Source: Pseudomonadota bacterium
GTDB lineage: Bacteria; Pseudomonadota; Gammaproteobacteria; Steroidobacterales; Steroidobacteraceae
NCBI GenBank assembly: GCA_021805865.1
Contig: JAJZDX010000010.1
Location: 62,001 to 126,000 of the forward strand
Length of the DNA: 64,000 nt
Direction of reading: 5' to 3'
The notes under the pieces were generated by a model that saw only the letters and a list, made by a program, of their open reading frames with translations, had not been told where the DNA came from and made no database searches. This document shows, one piece after another, positions 26,775-35,970 of this stretch; positions within the stretch are counted from its first letter, which is position 1; every line of letters begins with the position of its first letter. The position numbers and the translations under genes are program-made.

Positions 26775-27998
26775 CTAGCCCAGCTTCAGCAGCTGGGTGA
26801 TGAGCGCGTCGGTGTTGATCGGCTCGCCGGAGAGCGCCATGGCGAGCAGCTCGCCGCCGAGCAGCGGCAGGGTGAGCAGCACATCGGGGCGCGTGCGGGC
26901 GATGCGGCCGGTATTGCGGGTGTCGGCGACCGCGGCGACGGTGTGCACGGTCGGGTTCATCTCCTTGGCCGCCAGCACGACGAAGGCGTTGTAGGAGTCG
27001 TCCTCGCTCAGTGCGAGCACGGCGCGCGCCTGGACGATGCCGGCGTGCTCGAGGACTTCGGCATCGCTGCCGTCGCCGACGATGAGGTCCTCCGGCTGAG
27101 GCTCGCTGTCCCCCGGCTTCTCGGATCGGATGACAGTGACGGTGAGTGCGCGGGCCGACAGCGCCCGGGCGGTGTCCTGCGCGAGCGGACCGTCGCCCAC
27201 GACGATGATGTGGGAGGCGCGCTTCATCTTCTTTCTCCTTCCCGGCTGCAGCAGATTCATCAGCCGCTTGTCGATCAACGGGCCGGCGATCGCCGGCAGC
27301 GCCGTGGCGAACACCGCCAGGCCGAGCACGATGAGCGAGATCGTGAACAGGCGGGCGGCGGGGCTCGCCGGCGTGATGTCCCCGTACCCCACGGTCGACA
27401 TGGTCTCGACGGCGTAATACAACGCGTCGAGGAGACTGCGGATCGGCGGGTTGTAGCCTGCGCCAAGGGCGAGCGATCCCAGGGTACCGTAGCCCAGGGT
27501 GAACAGCAGCCCCGTGAGGGCGAACAGCGTCGCGGTGGCGAGGCTGGCGCGCGTGAAGCTGCCGCGGGCGGCGAGCAGCAACAGCAGTTGCGCGATGCCG
27601 AAGGCTTCGAGCGGCCTCGAGGCCCTCGAGAGCGGCGAGAACTCGAGCGACACCATTGCGAGCGTCAGGAGGAATGCCAGCACCCAGGCGAGCCGCGAGC
27701 GCCACAGCATCCCGACGGCGACGAGGACCAGCAGCACGCCGATGACCACGTGCGACACGTCGCCGATCTGCACGATGCCCAGGCCGGTTGCGAGCGATGC
27801 GATCGATGCGCTGCCGGTCCAGGCCGCAATCAGCGGCCGCAGCGAGCCGGAGGCGAGCAGGATGTGCAGCAACCCCTGCGTGCCGACCAGGGCGGCGAGG
27901 GGAACGTGCGGAAACCATGCGCGTGCGTGCAGGAAGCGAGCGGTACGGCGGCGCGCCGTCTGCCACCTCACGCGCAGGGTGGTCGTGGCGACTCGCAC
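26775..27998 (-). CDS. kch: Voltage-gated-type potassium channel with RCK domain (Kch)
   Basis: A 407-residue protein closely patterned on E. coli Kch (417 residues). The N-terminal half holds several membrane helices, then the pore with selectivity filter STVGYGDITP (E. coli STVGYGDIVP) and the inner helix ARLFTISLIVLGLAVFATALPAIAGPLI. The C-terminal RCK/TrkA-N domain has IIVVGDGPLAQDTARAL, DGSDAEVLEHAGI and ARAVLALSEDDSYNAFVVLAAKEM. It uses a GTG start at 27998, 22 bp after the FmdB-like gene, so the two are probably one operon. It would conduct K+ across the inner membrane under control of a cytosolic ligand. Confidence 0.9.
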   Translation of the reverse strand: MRVATTTLRVRWQTARRRTARFLHARAWFPHVPLAALVGTQGLLHILLASGSLRPLIAAWTGSASIASLATGLGIVQIGDVSHVVIGVLLVLVAVGMLWRSRLAWVLAFLLTLAMVSLEFSPLSRASRPLEAFGIAQLLLLLAARGSFTRASLATATLFALTGLLFTLGYGTLGSLALGAGYNPPIRSLLDALYYAVETMSTVGYGDITPASPAARLFTISLIVLGLAVFATALPAIAGPLIDKRLMNLLQPGRRKKMKRASHIIVVGDGPLAQDTARALSARALTVTVIRSEKPGDSEPQPEDLIVGDGSDAEVLEHAGIVQARAVLALSEDDSYNAFVVLAAKEMNPTVHTVAAVADTRNTGRIARTRPDVLLTLPLLGGELLAMALSGEPINTDALITQLLKLG

Positions 27999-28020
27999 GC
28001 GATGTGCGTCCTGCAGCGGC

Positions 28021-28293
28021 TCAGAAGTTCCCGGCGTCGCAAAAACCGGAGCCGCACCCGCCGCCTGCGCACCCGCCGCCCGCGCAGCCGGGGGCCTCGC
28101 GGGGCCCGGCGGAGGAGGTGGCGAGGAAGCCGGCCGAGATCAGTTTCTCGACCGGCGAGGCCGGGTCCGTCACGCCCGGGGTGATGCCGGCGCGCTCGCA
28201 CAGCTCGCCCCAGGAGAGGAGTCTTTCGGCCATGCCGTGCCTCACCTCGACCAGGCAGCCGTTGGCGGGACAACGATATTCATACGTCGGCAA
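28021..28293 (-). CDS. FmdB-like zinc-ribbon protein with Gly/Cys-rich tail (TTG start)
   Basis: A 90-residue protein starting PTYEYRCPANGC. I choose the TTG at 28293 because GGAG lies 7 bases upstream and the family begins M-P-x-Y-E-Y-x-C; the 246-residue track ORF is an artefact of reading through upstream DNA. The middle (MAERLLSWGELCERAGITPG) resembles FmdB-type proteins from proteobacteria, but the second CxxC of a normal zinc ribbon is not evident. The tail is GCAGGGCAGGGCGSGFCDAG, with evenly spaced cysteines that could bind metal. Function unknown. Confidence 0.72.
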   Translation of the reverse strand: MPTYEYRCPANGCLVEVRHGMAERLLSWGELCERAGITPGVTDPASPVEKLISAGFLATSSAGPREAPGCAGGGCAGGGCGSGFCDAGNF

Positions 28294-28552
28294 GGTTGTT
28301 CTCCAGGGCTCGGGGATTGCGCGGACCGCATGCACGGCGAGCGCCTGACTATAGCAGGAACAGGCCTCGCCGCCCCCGGCCGTCGCCGGTGTCTGCGCAC
28401 CGGCAGAACCGCTTGCGACGGAGTGGTGTGTCGCTGCGACCGGTCCGGGGGGGGATGCTGGCGGGCAGCGGCCGGTTCGGATACCGTTCCTCAATCTGTG
28501 GACAAGATTCGTGCCACCGGCTCCTGCGGGCGGCGCGCGAAAGCGAGATCGC

Positions 28553-31500
28553 ATGATGAAAGTCACCACTTTTTCCCTGGCCGCCGTCTGCTGGGTGATG
28601 GCGAGCCCCTTGGCGCTCGCGGCGCAGGCCGCACCCCAGCGGGAGAACAGGCAGGGTCGCACGCTGTTGCCGATGCCGGTGAGCAGCGCGATTCGCTTTC
28701 GCTCGATCGGTCCGGCGATCGCCGGCGGGCGGGTGACCGCCGTGGCCGGCGTGGCGGGCAACCCGGATGTCTACTACGTCGGCGGGGCGGATGGCGGGGT
28801 GTTTCGCACCGAAGATGGCGGCATGACCTGGAAGGCGCTCTTCCAGCACCAACCGGTGGCCTCGATCGGAGCGATGGCGGTCGATCCTCGCAACCCCGAG
28901 GTGGTGTGGGTCGGCACCGGCGAAGCCAATATCCGCAACGACATCTCTTACGGCGACGGCGTCTACGAGTCGACCGACGGCGGAACCCACTGGCGCCGCC
29001 TCGGCCTCGCCGGGACGATGCAGATCTCGAGCATTCTGATCGACCCGAGCCATCCGGACACCGTGTTGGTCGGCGCCATGGGCGATCCATGGAAGAACAG
29101 CACCGAGAGGGGCGTGTACCGCACGACCGACGGCGGGGCGAGCTGGCAGCGTGTGCTCTACGTGGGGCCGGACGTGGGCATCTCGGACATGGCGATGGAC
29201 CCGCGCAATCCCAACATCGTATACGCCGCGACGTACCGGTTCCGCCGCACACCCTGGCACTATTCGGATGGCGGACGCCAGGATGCGATCTACAAGTCGA
29301 CCGACGGCGGGTTGACCTGGAAGCGCCTCTCGGGGCATGGGCTGCCGACCGGGGCGGTGGGGCGCATCGGGCTCGCGGTCGCCCCGAGCGCTCCGGCCGT
29401 GGTGTACGCGGTGATCGGCAGCCCCAAGGGTGTGCTGTGGCGCTCGGAGGATTCCGGCGCGAGCTGGACGCTGGTGAGCAAGGACCAGAGGATTGATTCG
29501 CGGCCGTTTTATTTCTCGCACGTCGCGGTCGATCCGAAGAACCCCGATCACCTGTTCGCGCTCTCGGAGTTCCTGCTCACCTCCACGGACGGCGGCCGTC
29601 ACTGGCACAAGATCGCCAAGAGCATCCACGTCGACAATCACGCGATCTGGGTCGACCCGAGCGGCAGCGGGCGCATCATCGAGGGCAACGACGGCGGGGT
29701 GGCGCTGTCGCTCGATGACGGCAGGCACTGGGCGTTCGTCGACAACATCGCGCTCGAGCAGTTCTATCATGTCGCCGTCGGCGGCGGACTGTTCTATCAG
29801 GTGTGCGGCGGGCTGCAGGACAACAATTCCTGGTGCGGGCCGGGCGTGAGCAAGGACCCGGTCGGCATCTCGAGCCGGGCCTGGTATGGCTTCAACGGCG
29901 ATGACGGCATCTACGGCATGCCGGCGGCGGATGATCCGAACCTGATCTACAACGAGGGACAGAATGGAGCCTATTTCATATACGACCGCTCCGAGGAGCA
30001 GCTGCACGATATCCAGCCGTATCCGCGCGATGACAATGGGCGTGGCGCCGATGGCGCGCGCTACCGTTTCGCGTGGGAGGCGGCCTTCGCGGTGTCGCCG
30101 GGCAACCCCAAGGTGCTCTATGCCGGCGCCAACGTGGTGTTCAAGAGCAGCAACCGCGGCCGCACCTGGAAGGTGATCAGCCCCGATCTGACGCGCAACG
30201 ACAAGGCATTGCAGGGGCCCTCGGGCGGCCCCGTGGTCCAGGACAACTCCGGCGCCGAGTACTACGACACGATCCTCACCATCGCCCCGGCCCGGTCCGA
30301 TCCGCAGGTCATCTGGGTCGGGACAGACGACGGATTGGTGCAGATCACGCGCGACGGCGGCAAGCATTGGGTCAACGTCACGCGAAACATTCCGGATCTG
30401 CCGGCCGCGGGAAGGATTGAGTCGATCGACGTCTCCCCGACCGATCCGGGCAGCGCGCTGATCGCGGTCGACCGGCACTTCAGCGGGGATTTCCGGCCCT
30501 ATCTCTACCGCACCGATGACTACGGCTCGCACTGGACCTCGATCAGCGGCAATCTGCCGCGCGATGTCTATGCGCACGTCGTGCTCCGCGATCCGCGCAA
30601 TCCCGACTTGTACTTTGCGGGCCTGGAGAACGGCCTGTACGTGTCCTGGGACGCGGGCCGCAAGTGGTACGAGTTCGGCCTCGGCCTGCCGGATGCGGCC
30701 GTGTACGATCTGGCGCTGCAGTCGCGCACGGACTCCCTGGCGGTGGCGACGCACGGCAGGGGCGTGTGGATCCTCGATGACCTCGGGCCGTTCGAGCAGT
30801 GGAGCGCGCGGGTCGCGCGCACCGCGCTCACGCTGTTCAAGCCGGTGGGGACGGTGCGCTTCTGGCCGTTCCAGCAGACCGAGTCGATGGGCGATGCGGT
30901 CTTCTACGGACGGAATCCGCGGTACGGGGCGGACATCAGTTACTACCTGGCGCACCCGGCCAGGCGGCCCGGTGAGCTCATCATCACCAACGCGGGCGGC
31001 AAGGTGGTGCGCACGTACAAAGGACTGCACAAGGGCAAGGCGGCGGTGATGACCCCGCGGTCGCCCGGCGCCGCGGCGGCGGTCAAGGGGCGGGTGCCGT
31101 GGGTGCCCGGCCAGGCCGGCCTGCACCGCATTTATTGGAATCTGCGTGCGCAAGGCCCGGTCCGCTGGAGCTCGGCGCCGCAGTACAACCGCGGTCCGCA
31201 CAACGGTGCGCTGCTGCCGCCGGGGACCTACACCGCGACGCTCAAGATCGGCGGCGCCACCGCTTCTCAAACCTTCACCGTGGTCAATGACCCGGCATCG
31301 ACGGGCACTCTGGCCGCTATGACCGAGCGCTATCACGTGACGGAGGCGGTGCTGCGCGAGATCTCGCAGATCGATGTGGCGCTGAACCGTCTGCACGCGC
31401 TCGCCGTGCAGTTGACGGGCCTGAGGTCCGCGGTGAAGGGCCTGTCCGAGCAGAGCGCGGCCGACGCCGCGATCGGCAGGCTTGCCCGGGCGCGCCATGC

Positions 31501-31783
31501 CATCCTCATGCAGCTGACGAGCCATGCCGGCTCCTCGGAGGCGACGCTCAGAGTGCCGGACCGCATCCACGAGAAGCTGCTCGCGCTCGAGGGCCTGCTG
31601 TGGGGCTCGGATGAGCCGGTCGATGCGGCGACTCTGCACGAGCAGGCTGTGTACGGGCGCGAGTACCGCAGCGCGATCGCCGCGTACGATCAGTTCCTGG
31701 GCACGAGCGTCGCCGGCTTCAATCGGACGATGTCCGGCTACGGCCTGACGGGAGTGGTGGCGGGAAAGACGCTCACCCCATAG
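28553..31783 (+). CDS. Secreted beta-propeller protein, sortilin/BNR-type glycosyl-hydrolase-like
   Basis: A 1076-residue exported protein with a signal peptide (MMKVTTFSLAAVCWVMASPLALAAQA). The first ~700 residues contain many sialidase-like Asp-box repeats of the S-x-D-G-G-x-x-W type (EDGGMTWKAL, STDGGTHWRRL, TTDGGASWQRV, STDGGLTWKRL, SEDSGASWTLV), which build one or two beta-propellers as in VPS10/sortilin-like proteins. A C-terminal region with an Ig-like stretch (GTYTATLKIGGATASQTFTV) and a helical tail follows. Such proteins are annotated as glycosyl hydrolases, but no catalytic residues can be assigned. It precedes the two M61 peptidases by 166 bp on the same strand, a typical secretome cluster. 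Confidence 0.83.
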   Translation: MMKVTTFSLAAVCWVMASPLALAAQAAPQRENRQGRTLLPMPVSSAIRFRSIGPAIAGGRVTAVAGVAGNPDVYYVGGADGGVFRTEDGGMTWKALFQHQPVASIGAMAVDPRNPEVVWVGTGEANIRNDISYGDGVYESTDGGTHWRRLGLAGTMQISSILIDPSHPDTVLVGAMGDPWKNSTERGVYRTTDGGASWQRVLYVGPDVGISDMAMDPRNPNIVYAATYRFRRTPWHYSDGGRQDAIYKSTDGGLTWKRLSGHGLPTGAVGRIGLAVAPSAPAVVYAVIGSPKGVLWRSEDSGASWTLVSKDQRIDSRPFYFSHVAVDPKNPDHLFALSEFLLTSTDGGRHWHKIAKSIHVDNHAIWVDPSGSGRIIEGNDGGVALSLDDGRHWAFVDNIALEQFYHVAVGGGLFYQVCGGLQDNNSWCGPGVSKDPVGISSRAWYGFNGDDGIYGMPAADDPNLIYNEGQNGAYFIYDRSEEQLHDIQPYPRDDNGRGADGARYRFAWEAAFAVSPGNPKVLYAGANVVFKSSNRGRTWKVISPDLTRNDKALQGPSGGPVVQDNSGAEYYDTILTIAPARSDPQVIWVGTDDGLVQITRDGGKHWVNVTRNIPDLPAAGRIESIDVSPTDPGSALIAVDRHFSGDFRPYLYRTDDYGSHWTSISGNLPRDVYAHVVLRDPRNPDLYFAGLENGLYVSWDAGRKWYEFGLGLPDAAVYDLALQSRTDSLAVATHGRGVWILDDLGPFEQWSARVARTALTLFKPVGTVRFWPFQQTESMGDAVFYGRNPRYGADISYYLAHPARRPGELIITNAGGKVVRTYKGLHKGKAAVMTPRSPGAAAAVKGRVPWVPGQAGLHRIYWNLRAQGPVRWSSAPQYNRGPHNGALLPPGTYTATLKIGGATASQTFTVVNDPASTGTLAAMTERYHVTEAVLREISQIDVALNRLHALAVQLTGLRSAVKGLSEQSAADAAIGRLARARHAILMQLTSHAGSSEATLRVPDRIHEKLLALEGLLWGSDEPVDAATLHEQAVYGREYRSAIAAYDQFLGTSVAGFNRTMSGYGLTGVVAGKTLTP

Positions 31784-31949
31784 GGGTTTGGGACGCGGCG
31801 GCTGTGGCGCGCTTCATCCCGCGTTTTGCACGGCTTGGCGCAGGCGCCGGCCCCATCGGGCCGTCGTCCCCGGTCCCGTGGCATACTTGGTCGATTACGG
31901 CAGCCCGATCCGAATGGCCGCCGAAGAAAAACCGATGGAGGCTCCATCC

Positions 31950-33875
31950 ATGAAGCGCTTTCTGACTCTCTCCTGCCTTGGGCTCGCCGCCTTCGGGCTC
32001 GCCGGGGCGCATGCCGGGATCATTCCCGAGCCCAACGCCAATGCCGTGCCCTACGCCACCCGCAGCAACCCCGAGACACTGGTGGTCGACGCGAGCACCG
32101 CCGGGCGGGGGTTTGCGACCTCGACCATGCAGATTCCGGTCCGGCCGGGACCGTTCACGTTCGTGTATCCGCAGTGGATCCCCGGCTATCACTCGCCGTC
32201 CGGCCCGCTGGCGGACATCTCGCAGCTGAAGGTGAGCGCCAACGGCCGGCCGCTCCCCTGGCATCGCGACAAAGTGGACATGTACGCCTTCCACGTCGAA
32301 GTGCCCCAGGGCGTCGACTCGATCAAGGTGCAGTTCACCGTGCTGTTGAATGGTGGCCAAAGCGTCGGCGGGAACGTCATGTCGACGCCCAGCGTCGCGG
32401 TGATCAGCTGGACGCGGATGTTCTTCTACCAGAACGACATCAACTATCACCATTACTACATCAAGCCGAGCATCATCCTGCCGAAGGGCTGGGGCTACGG
32501 CACGGCGCTCACCACGGTGAGCCGCGTGGGCCAGCGCGTCGACTTCGCCGAGGAGCCGCTCACCTATGTGGGCGACTCGCCGCTCGACATGGGCCGCTAC
32601 TACAAGAAGGTGCTGCTGTGGCAGCACGGCGACGCCCACATGTGGCTCGACATGTTCGCCGATGCGCCGCAGGATCTCGATGTTCCGGCCAAGCTCCTCG
32701 ATGCGTACAAGAACGTGGCGCCCGAGGCGCTGGCGCTGTACGGCTCGCGCCACTGGTATGACTACCACGCGCTGCTCACACTTTCGAACCAGATCACGGT
32801 CGAGGGCGTCGAGCACCACCAGTCGAGCGACAACCGCGCGCCGGCCAACTTCATGACCAGCGCCAATGCGCAGCTCGCCTTCGGCGACCTGATCACCCAC
32901 GAGTTCTCGCATTCCTGGAACGGCAAGTACCGCCGGCCGTGGGATCTGACCACGGACAACTACCAGATCCCCCAGCGCACCGACCTGCTCTGGGTGTACG
33001 AGGGCATGAACCAGTACCTGGGCGACCTGCTCTCGTTCCGCTGCGGCATCCGCAAGCCGAGCGAGTACCCGCAGTACCTCGCGATGCTCTACAGCCAGAT
33101 GGCGACCGAGCCGGGCCGCGATACCACTCCGCTGATCGACCTCACCACCGGCGCGCCGTATTACTACATGACGGCGAACGGGCAATATCCCTCGATCCGC
33201 CGCACCGCCGGGGACTTCTACACCGAGGGCGAGCTGCTGTGGCTCGATGTCGACACCATCATCCGCGCCAAGACGCACGACAGGAAGTCGCTCGATACCT
33301 TCCTGCACCTGTACTCGCAGCCGAAGTTCACCGGGCCGATCACCAAGACGTACACGCGCGCGGACATCGAGCATCTGCTGAGCGAGGTGGTGCCGTACGA
33401 CTGGCACGCGTTCTTCCAGCGCCACGTGTACGAGATCGCCAAGCTCCCGCCGACGGGCGAAATCAAGCGCTCCGGCTGGCGCCTGGTGTACAACTCCAAG
33501 CCCAACCCGTTCGTCGTTGCGGACGAGCAGATGTTCCACGTGAACTCCCAATGGCTGACCTACGGCTTCGACATCGGCCGGGGCGGCAAGCTGACCGACG
33601 TGCGCGAGTGGTCGCCGGCGTGGAAGGCGGCGATGGCGCCGGGGATGAAGATCGAGTCGGTCGACGGCCAGCGCTACACGCCGGCCGTGCTGAAGTACGT
33701 GATGGTGCAGGCCGAGCACACCCGCGAGCCCACCACCTTCATCGTCTCGAAGGACGGCTGGTTCCACACGATCGAGGTGAGCTACTTCGGCGGTCCGCGC
33801 TATCCGCACCTGGTGCGCATCCCCGGCACCGTGAATCTGCTCGCGAAGATCATGGCGCCGCACGCCAAGCATTGA
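31950..33875 (+). CDS. M61-family metallopeptidase, copy 1
   Basis: A 641-residue secreted peptidase (glycyl aminopeptidase family). The start MKRFLTLS has GGAGG 8 bases upstream; the signal peptide is CLGLAAFGLAGAHA. The zinc site is HEFSHSWNGKYRRP (His317, Glu318, His321) with a third ligand Glu351 in WVYEGMNQY. An N-terminal beta-rich domain precedes the catalytic domain and a PDZ-like domain (YGFDIGRGGKLTDV ... GMKIESVDGQRY) closes the protein. The mature part is identical in protein sequence to the tandem copy at 33982, from AGIIPEPNAN up to MAPHA. A cell-envelope or periplasmic site is expected. Confidence 0.9.
   Translation: MKRFLTLSCLGLAAFGLAGAHAGIIPEPNANAVPYATRSNPETLVVDASTAGRGFATSTMQIPVRPGPFTFVYPQWIPGYHSPSGPLADISQLKVSANGRPLPWHRDKVDMYAFHVEVPQGVDSIKVQFTVLLNGGQSVGGNVMSTPSVAVISWTRMFFYQNDINYHHYYIKPSIILPKGWGYGTALTTVSRVGQRVDFAEEPLTYVGDSPLDMGRYYKKVLLWQHGDAHMWLDMFADAPQDLDVPAKLLDAYKNVAPEALALYGSRHWYDYHALLTLSNQITVEGVEHHQSSDNRAPANFMTSANAQLAFGDLITHEFSHSWNGKYRRPWDLTTDNYQIPQRTDLLWVYEGMNQYLGDLLSFRCGIRKPSEYPQYLAMLYSQMATEPGRDTTPLIDLTTGAPYYYMTANGQYPSIRRTAGDFYTEGELLWLDVDTIIRAKTHDRKSLDTFLHLYSQPKFTGPITKTYTRADIEHLLSEVVPYDWHAFFQRHVYEIAKLPPTGEIKRSGWRLVYNSKPNPFVVADEQMFHVNSQWLTYGFDIGRGGKLTDVREWSPAWKAAMAPGMKIESVDGQRYTPAVLKYVMVQAEHTREPTTFIVSKDGWFHTIEVSYFGGPRYPHLVRIPGTVNLLAKIMAPHAKH
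32046..33865 (+). repeat. Direct repeat, 1,820 bp, copy A (within M61 copy 1)
   Basis: This stretch appears identical to 34084-35903 at an offset of 2,038 bp in every line I compared. Identity starts abruptly: the 11 codons just before it encode the same residues in both genes but differ at six third positions, and it stops five codons before the end of copy 1. Confidence 0.9.
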
Positions 33876-33889
33876 GCGATCGGGCGCCC

Positions 33890-33923
33890 CGGGCGGCCCG
33901 GATCCTGTGATCCGGGCCGCCCG
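33890..33923 (+). terminator. Perfect 15-bp GC-rich hairpin between the two M61 genes
   Basis: CGGGCGGCCCGGATC and its exact complement enclose the loop CTGT, 14 bp after the copy 1 stop. No T-run follows, so it may pause or stabilise RNA rather than terminate. It could reduce read-through into copy 2. Confidence 0.5.
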
Positions 33924-33981
33924 CGGAGACGGCGCCGGCGGATGCCGCCGGCCGGTGCGCCACAACGGAAAGAGGAATATC

Positions 33982-35919
33982 GTGAACTCCAAGTCCATCT
34001 GCTCGATGCTGGCGATCGCCTCGCTCGGGTTGTGTGCTGCCGTGAGCACCGCGGGAATCATCCCCGAGCCAAACGCCAACGCGGTGCCCTACGCCACCCG
34101 CAGCAACCCCGAGACACTGGTGGTCGACGCGAGCACCGCCGGGCGGGGGTTTGCGACCTCGACCATGCAGATTCCGGTCCGGCCGGGACCGTTCACGTTC
34201 GTGTATCCGCAGTGGATCCCCGGCTATCACTCGCCGTCCGGCCCGCTGGCGGACATCTCGCAGCTGAAGGTGAGCGCCAACGGCCGGCCGCTCCCCTGGC
34301 ATCGCGACAAAGTGGACATGTACGCCTTCCACGTCGAAGTGCCCCAGGGCGTCGACTCGATCAAGGTGCAGTTCACCGTGCTGTTGAATGGTGGCCAAAG
34401 CGTCGGCGGGAACGTCATGTCGACGCCCAGCGTCGCGGTGATCAGCTGGACGCGGATGTTCTTCTACCAGAACGACATCAACTATCACCATTACTACATC
34501 AAGCCGAGCATCATCCTGCCGAAGGGCTGGGGCTACGGCACGGCGCTCACCACGGTGAGCCGCGTGGGCCAGCGCGTCGACTTCGCCGAGGAGCCGCTCA
34601 CCTATGTGGGCGACTCGCCGCTCGACATGGGCCGCTACTACAAGAAGGTGCTGCTGTGGCAGCACGGCGACGCCCACATGTGGCTCGACATGTTCGCCGA
34701 TGCGCCGCAGGATCTCGATGTTCCGGCCAAGCTCCTCGATGCGTACAAGAACGTGGCGCCCGAGGCGCTGGCGCTGTACGGCTCGCGCCACTGGTATGAC
34801 TACCACGCGCTGCTCACACTTTCGAACCAGATCACGGTCGAGGGCGTCGAGCACCACCAGTCGAGCGACAACCGCGCGCCGGCCAACTTCATGACCAGCG
34901 CCAATGCGCAGCTCGCCTTCGGCGACCTGATCACCCACGAGTTCTCGCATTCCTGGAACGGCAAGTACCGCCGGCCGTGGGATCTGACCACGGACAACTA
35001 CCAGATCCCCCAGCGCACCGACCTGCTCTGGGTGTACGAGGGCATGAACCAGTACCTGGGCGACCTGCTCTCGTTCCGCTGCGGCATCCGCAAGCCGAGC
35101 GAGTACCCGCAGTACCTCGCGATGCTCTACAGCCAGATGGCGACCGAGCCGGGCCGCGATACCACTCCGCTGATCGACCTCACCACCGGCGCGCCGTATT
35201 ACTACATGACGGCGAACGGGCAATATCCCTCGATCCGCCGCACCGCCGGGGACTTCTACACCGAGGGCGAGCTGCTGTGGCTCGATGTCGACACCATCAT
35301 CCGCGCCAAGACGCACGACAGGAAGTCGCTCGATACCTTCCTGCACCTGTACTCGCAGCCGAAGTTCACCGGGCCGATCACCAAGACGTACACGCGCGCG
35401 GACATCGAGCATCTGCTGAGCGAGGTGGTGCCGTACGACTGGCACGCGTTCTTCCAGCGCCACGTGTACGAGATCGCCAAGCTCCCGCCGACGGGCGAAA
35501 TCAAGCGCTCCGGCTGGCGCCTGGTGTACAACTCCAAGCCCAACCCGTTCGTCGTTGCGGACGAGCAGATGTTCCACGTGAACTCCCAATGGCTGACCTA
35601 CGGCTTCGACATCGGCCGGGGCGGCAAGCTGACCGACGTGCGCGAGTGGTCGCCGGCGTGGAAGGCGGCGATGGCGCCGGGGATGAAGATCGAGTCGGTC
35701 GACGGCCAGCGCTACACGCCGGCCGTGCTGAAGTACGTGATGGTGCAGGCCGAGCACACCCGCGAGCCCACCACCTTCATCGTCTCGAAGGACGGCTGGT
35801 TCCACACGATCGAGGTGAGCTACTTCGGCGGTCCGCGCTATCCGCACCTGGTGCGCATCCCCGGCACCGTGAATCTGCTCGCGAAGATCATGGCGCCGCA
35901 CGCGGGGCGTCAGCCATAG
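33982..35919 (+). CDS. M61-family metallopeptidase, copy 2
   Basis: A 645-residue tandem paralogue of the gene at 31950. I choose the GTG at 33982 (AGAGGA upstream), giving MNSKSICSMLAIASLGLCAAVSTA as signal peptide, unlike copy 1 in sequence. From AGIIPEPNANAV onward the protein is identical, including HEFSH (His319, Glu320, His323) and Glu353, except for the last residues (GRQP instead of KH). The two enzymes should therefore have the same specificity and differ only in export signal, C-terminus and expression. It converges with the NDH-2-like gene 51 bp away. Confidence 0.9.
   Translation: MNSKSICSMLAIASLGLCAAVSTAGIIPEPNANAVPYATRSNPETLVVDASTAGRGFATSTMQIPVRPGPFTFVYPQWIPGYHSPSGPLADISQLKVSANGRPLPWHRDKVDMYAFHVEVPQGVDSIKVQFTVLLNGGQSVGGNVMSTPSVAVISWTRMFFYQNDINYHHYYIKPSIILPKGWGYGTALTTVSRVGQRVDFAEEPLTYVGDSPLDMGRYYKKVLLWQHGDAHMWLDMFADAPQDLDVPAKLLDAYKNVAPEALALYGSRHWYDYHALLTLSNQITVEGVEHHQSSDNRAPANFMTSANAQLAFGDLITHEFSHSWNGKYRRPWDLTTDNYQIPQRTDLLWVYEGMNQYLGDLLSFRCGIRKPSEYPQYLAMLYSQMATEPGRDTTPLIDLTTGAPYYYMTANGQYPSIRRTAGDFYTEGELLWLDVDTIIRAKTHDRKSLDTFLHLYSQPKFTGPITKTYTRADIEHLLSEVVPYDWHAFFQRHVYEIAKLPPTGEIKRSGWRLVYNSKPNPFVVADEQMFHVNSQWLTYGFDIGRGGKLTDVREWSPAWKAAMAPGMKIESVDGQRYTPAVLKYVMVQAEHTREPTTFIVSKDGWFHTIEVSYFGGPRYPHLVRIPGTVNLLAKIMAPHAGRQP
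34084..35903 (+). repeat. Direct repeat, 1,820 bp, copy B (within M61 copy 2)
   Basis: Second copy of the block at 32046-33865. The flanks (signal peptide, promoter, 3' end) are unrelated or diverged, so the identical part is confined to the mature coding region, as expected from gene conversion between tandem paralogues. Confidence 0.9.
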
Positions 35920-35970
35920 CCTGATGGGCTGCCGACTGCGGGGCGAAGGGCCGCACCGGGGGCCTGGTGC

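Noticed and set aside
28349-31639. 1096-residue minus-strand ORF
   Set aside because: Antisense shadow of the beta-propeller protein; no domain pattern, biased composition.
31773-35901. Two long minus-strand ORFs (768 and 683 residues) that share long identical stretches
   Set aside because: They repeat only because the M61 genes on the other strand are duplicated; they are shadows.
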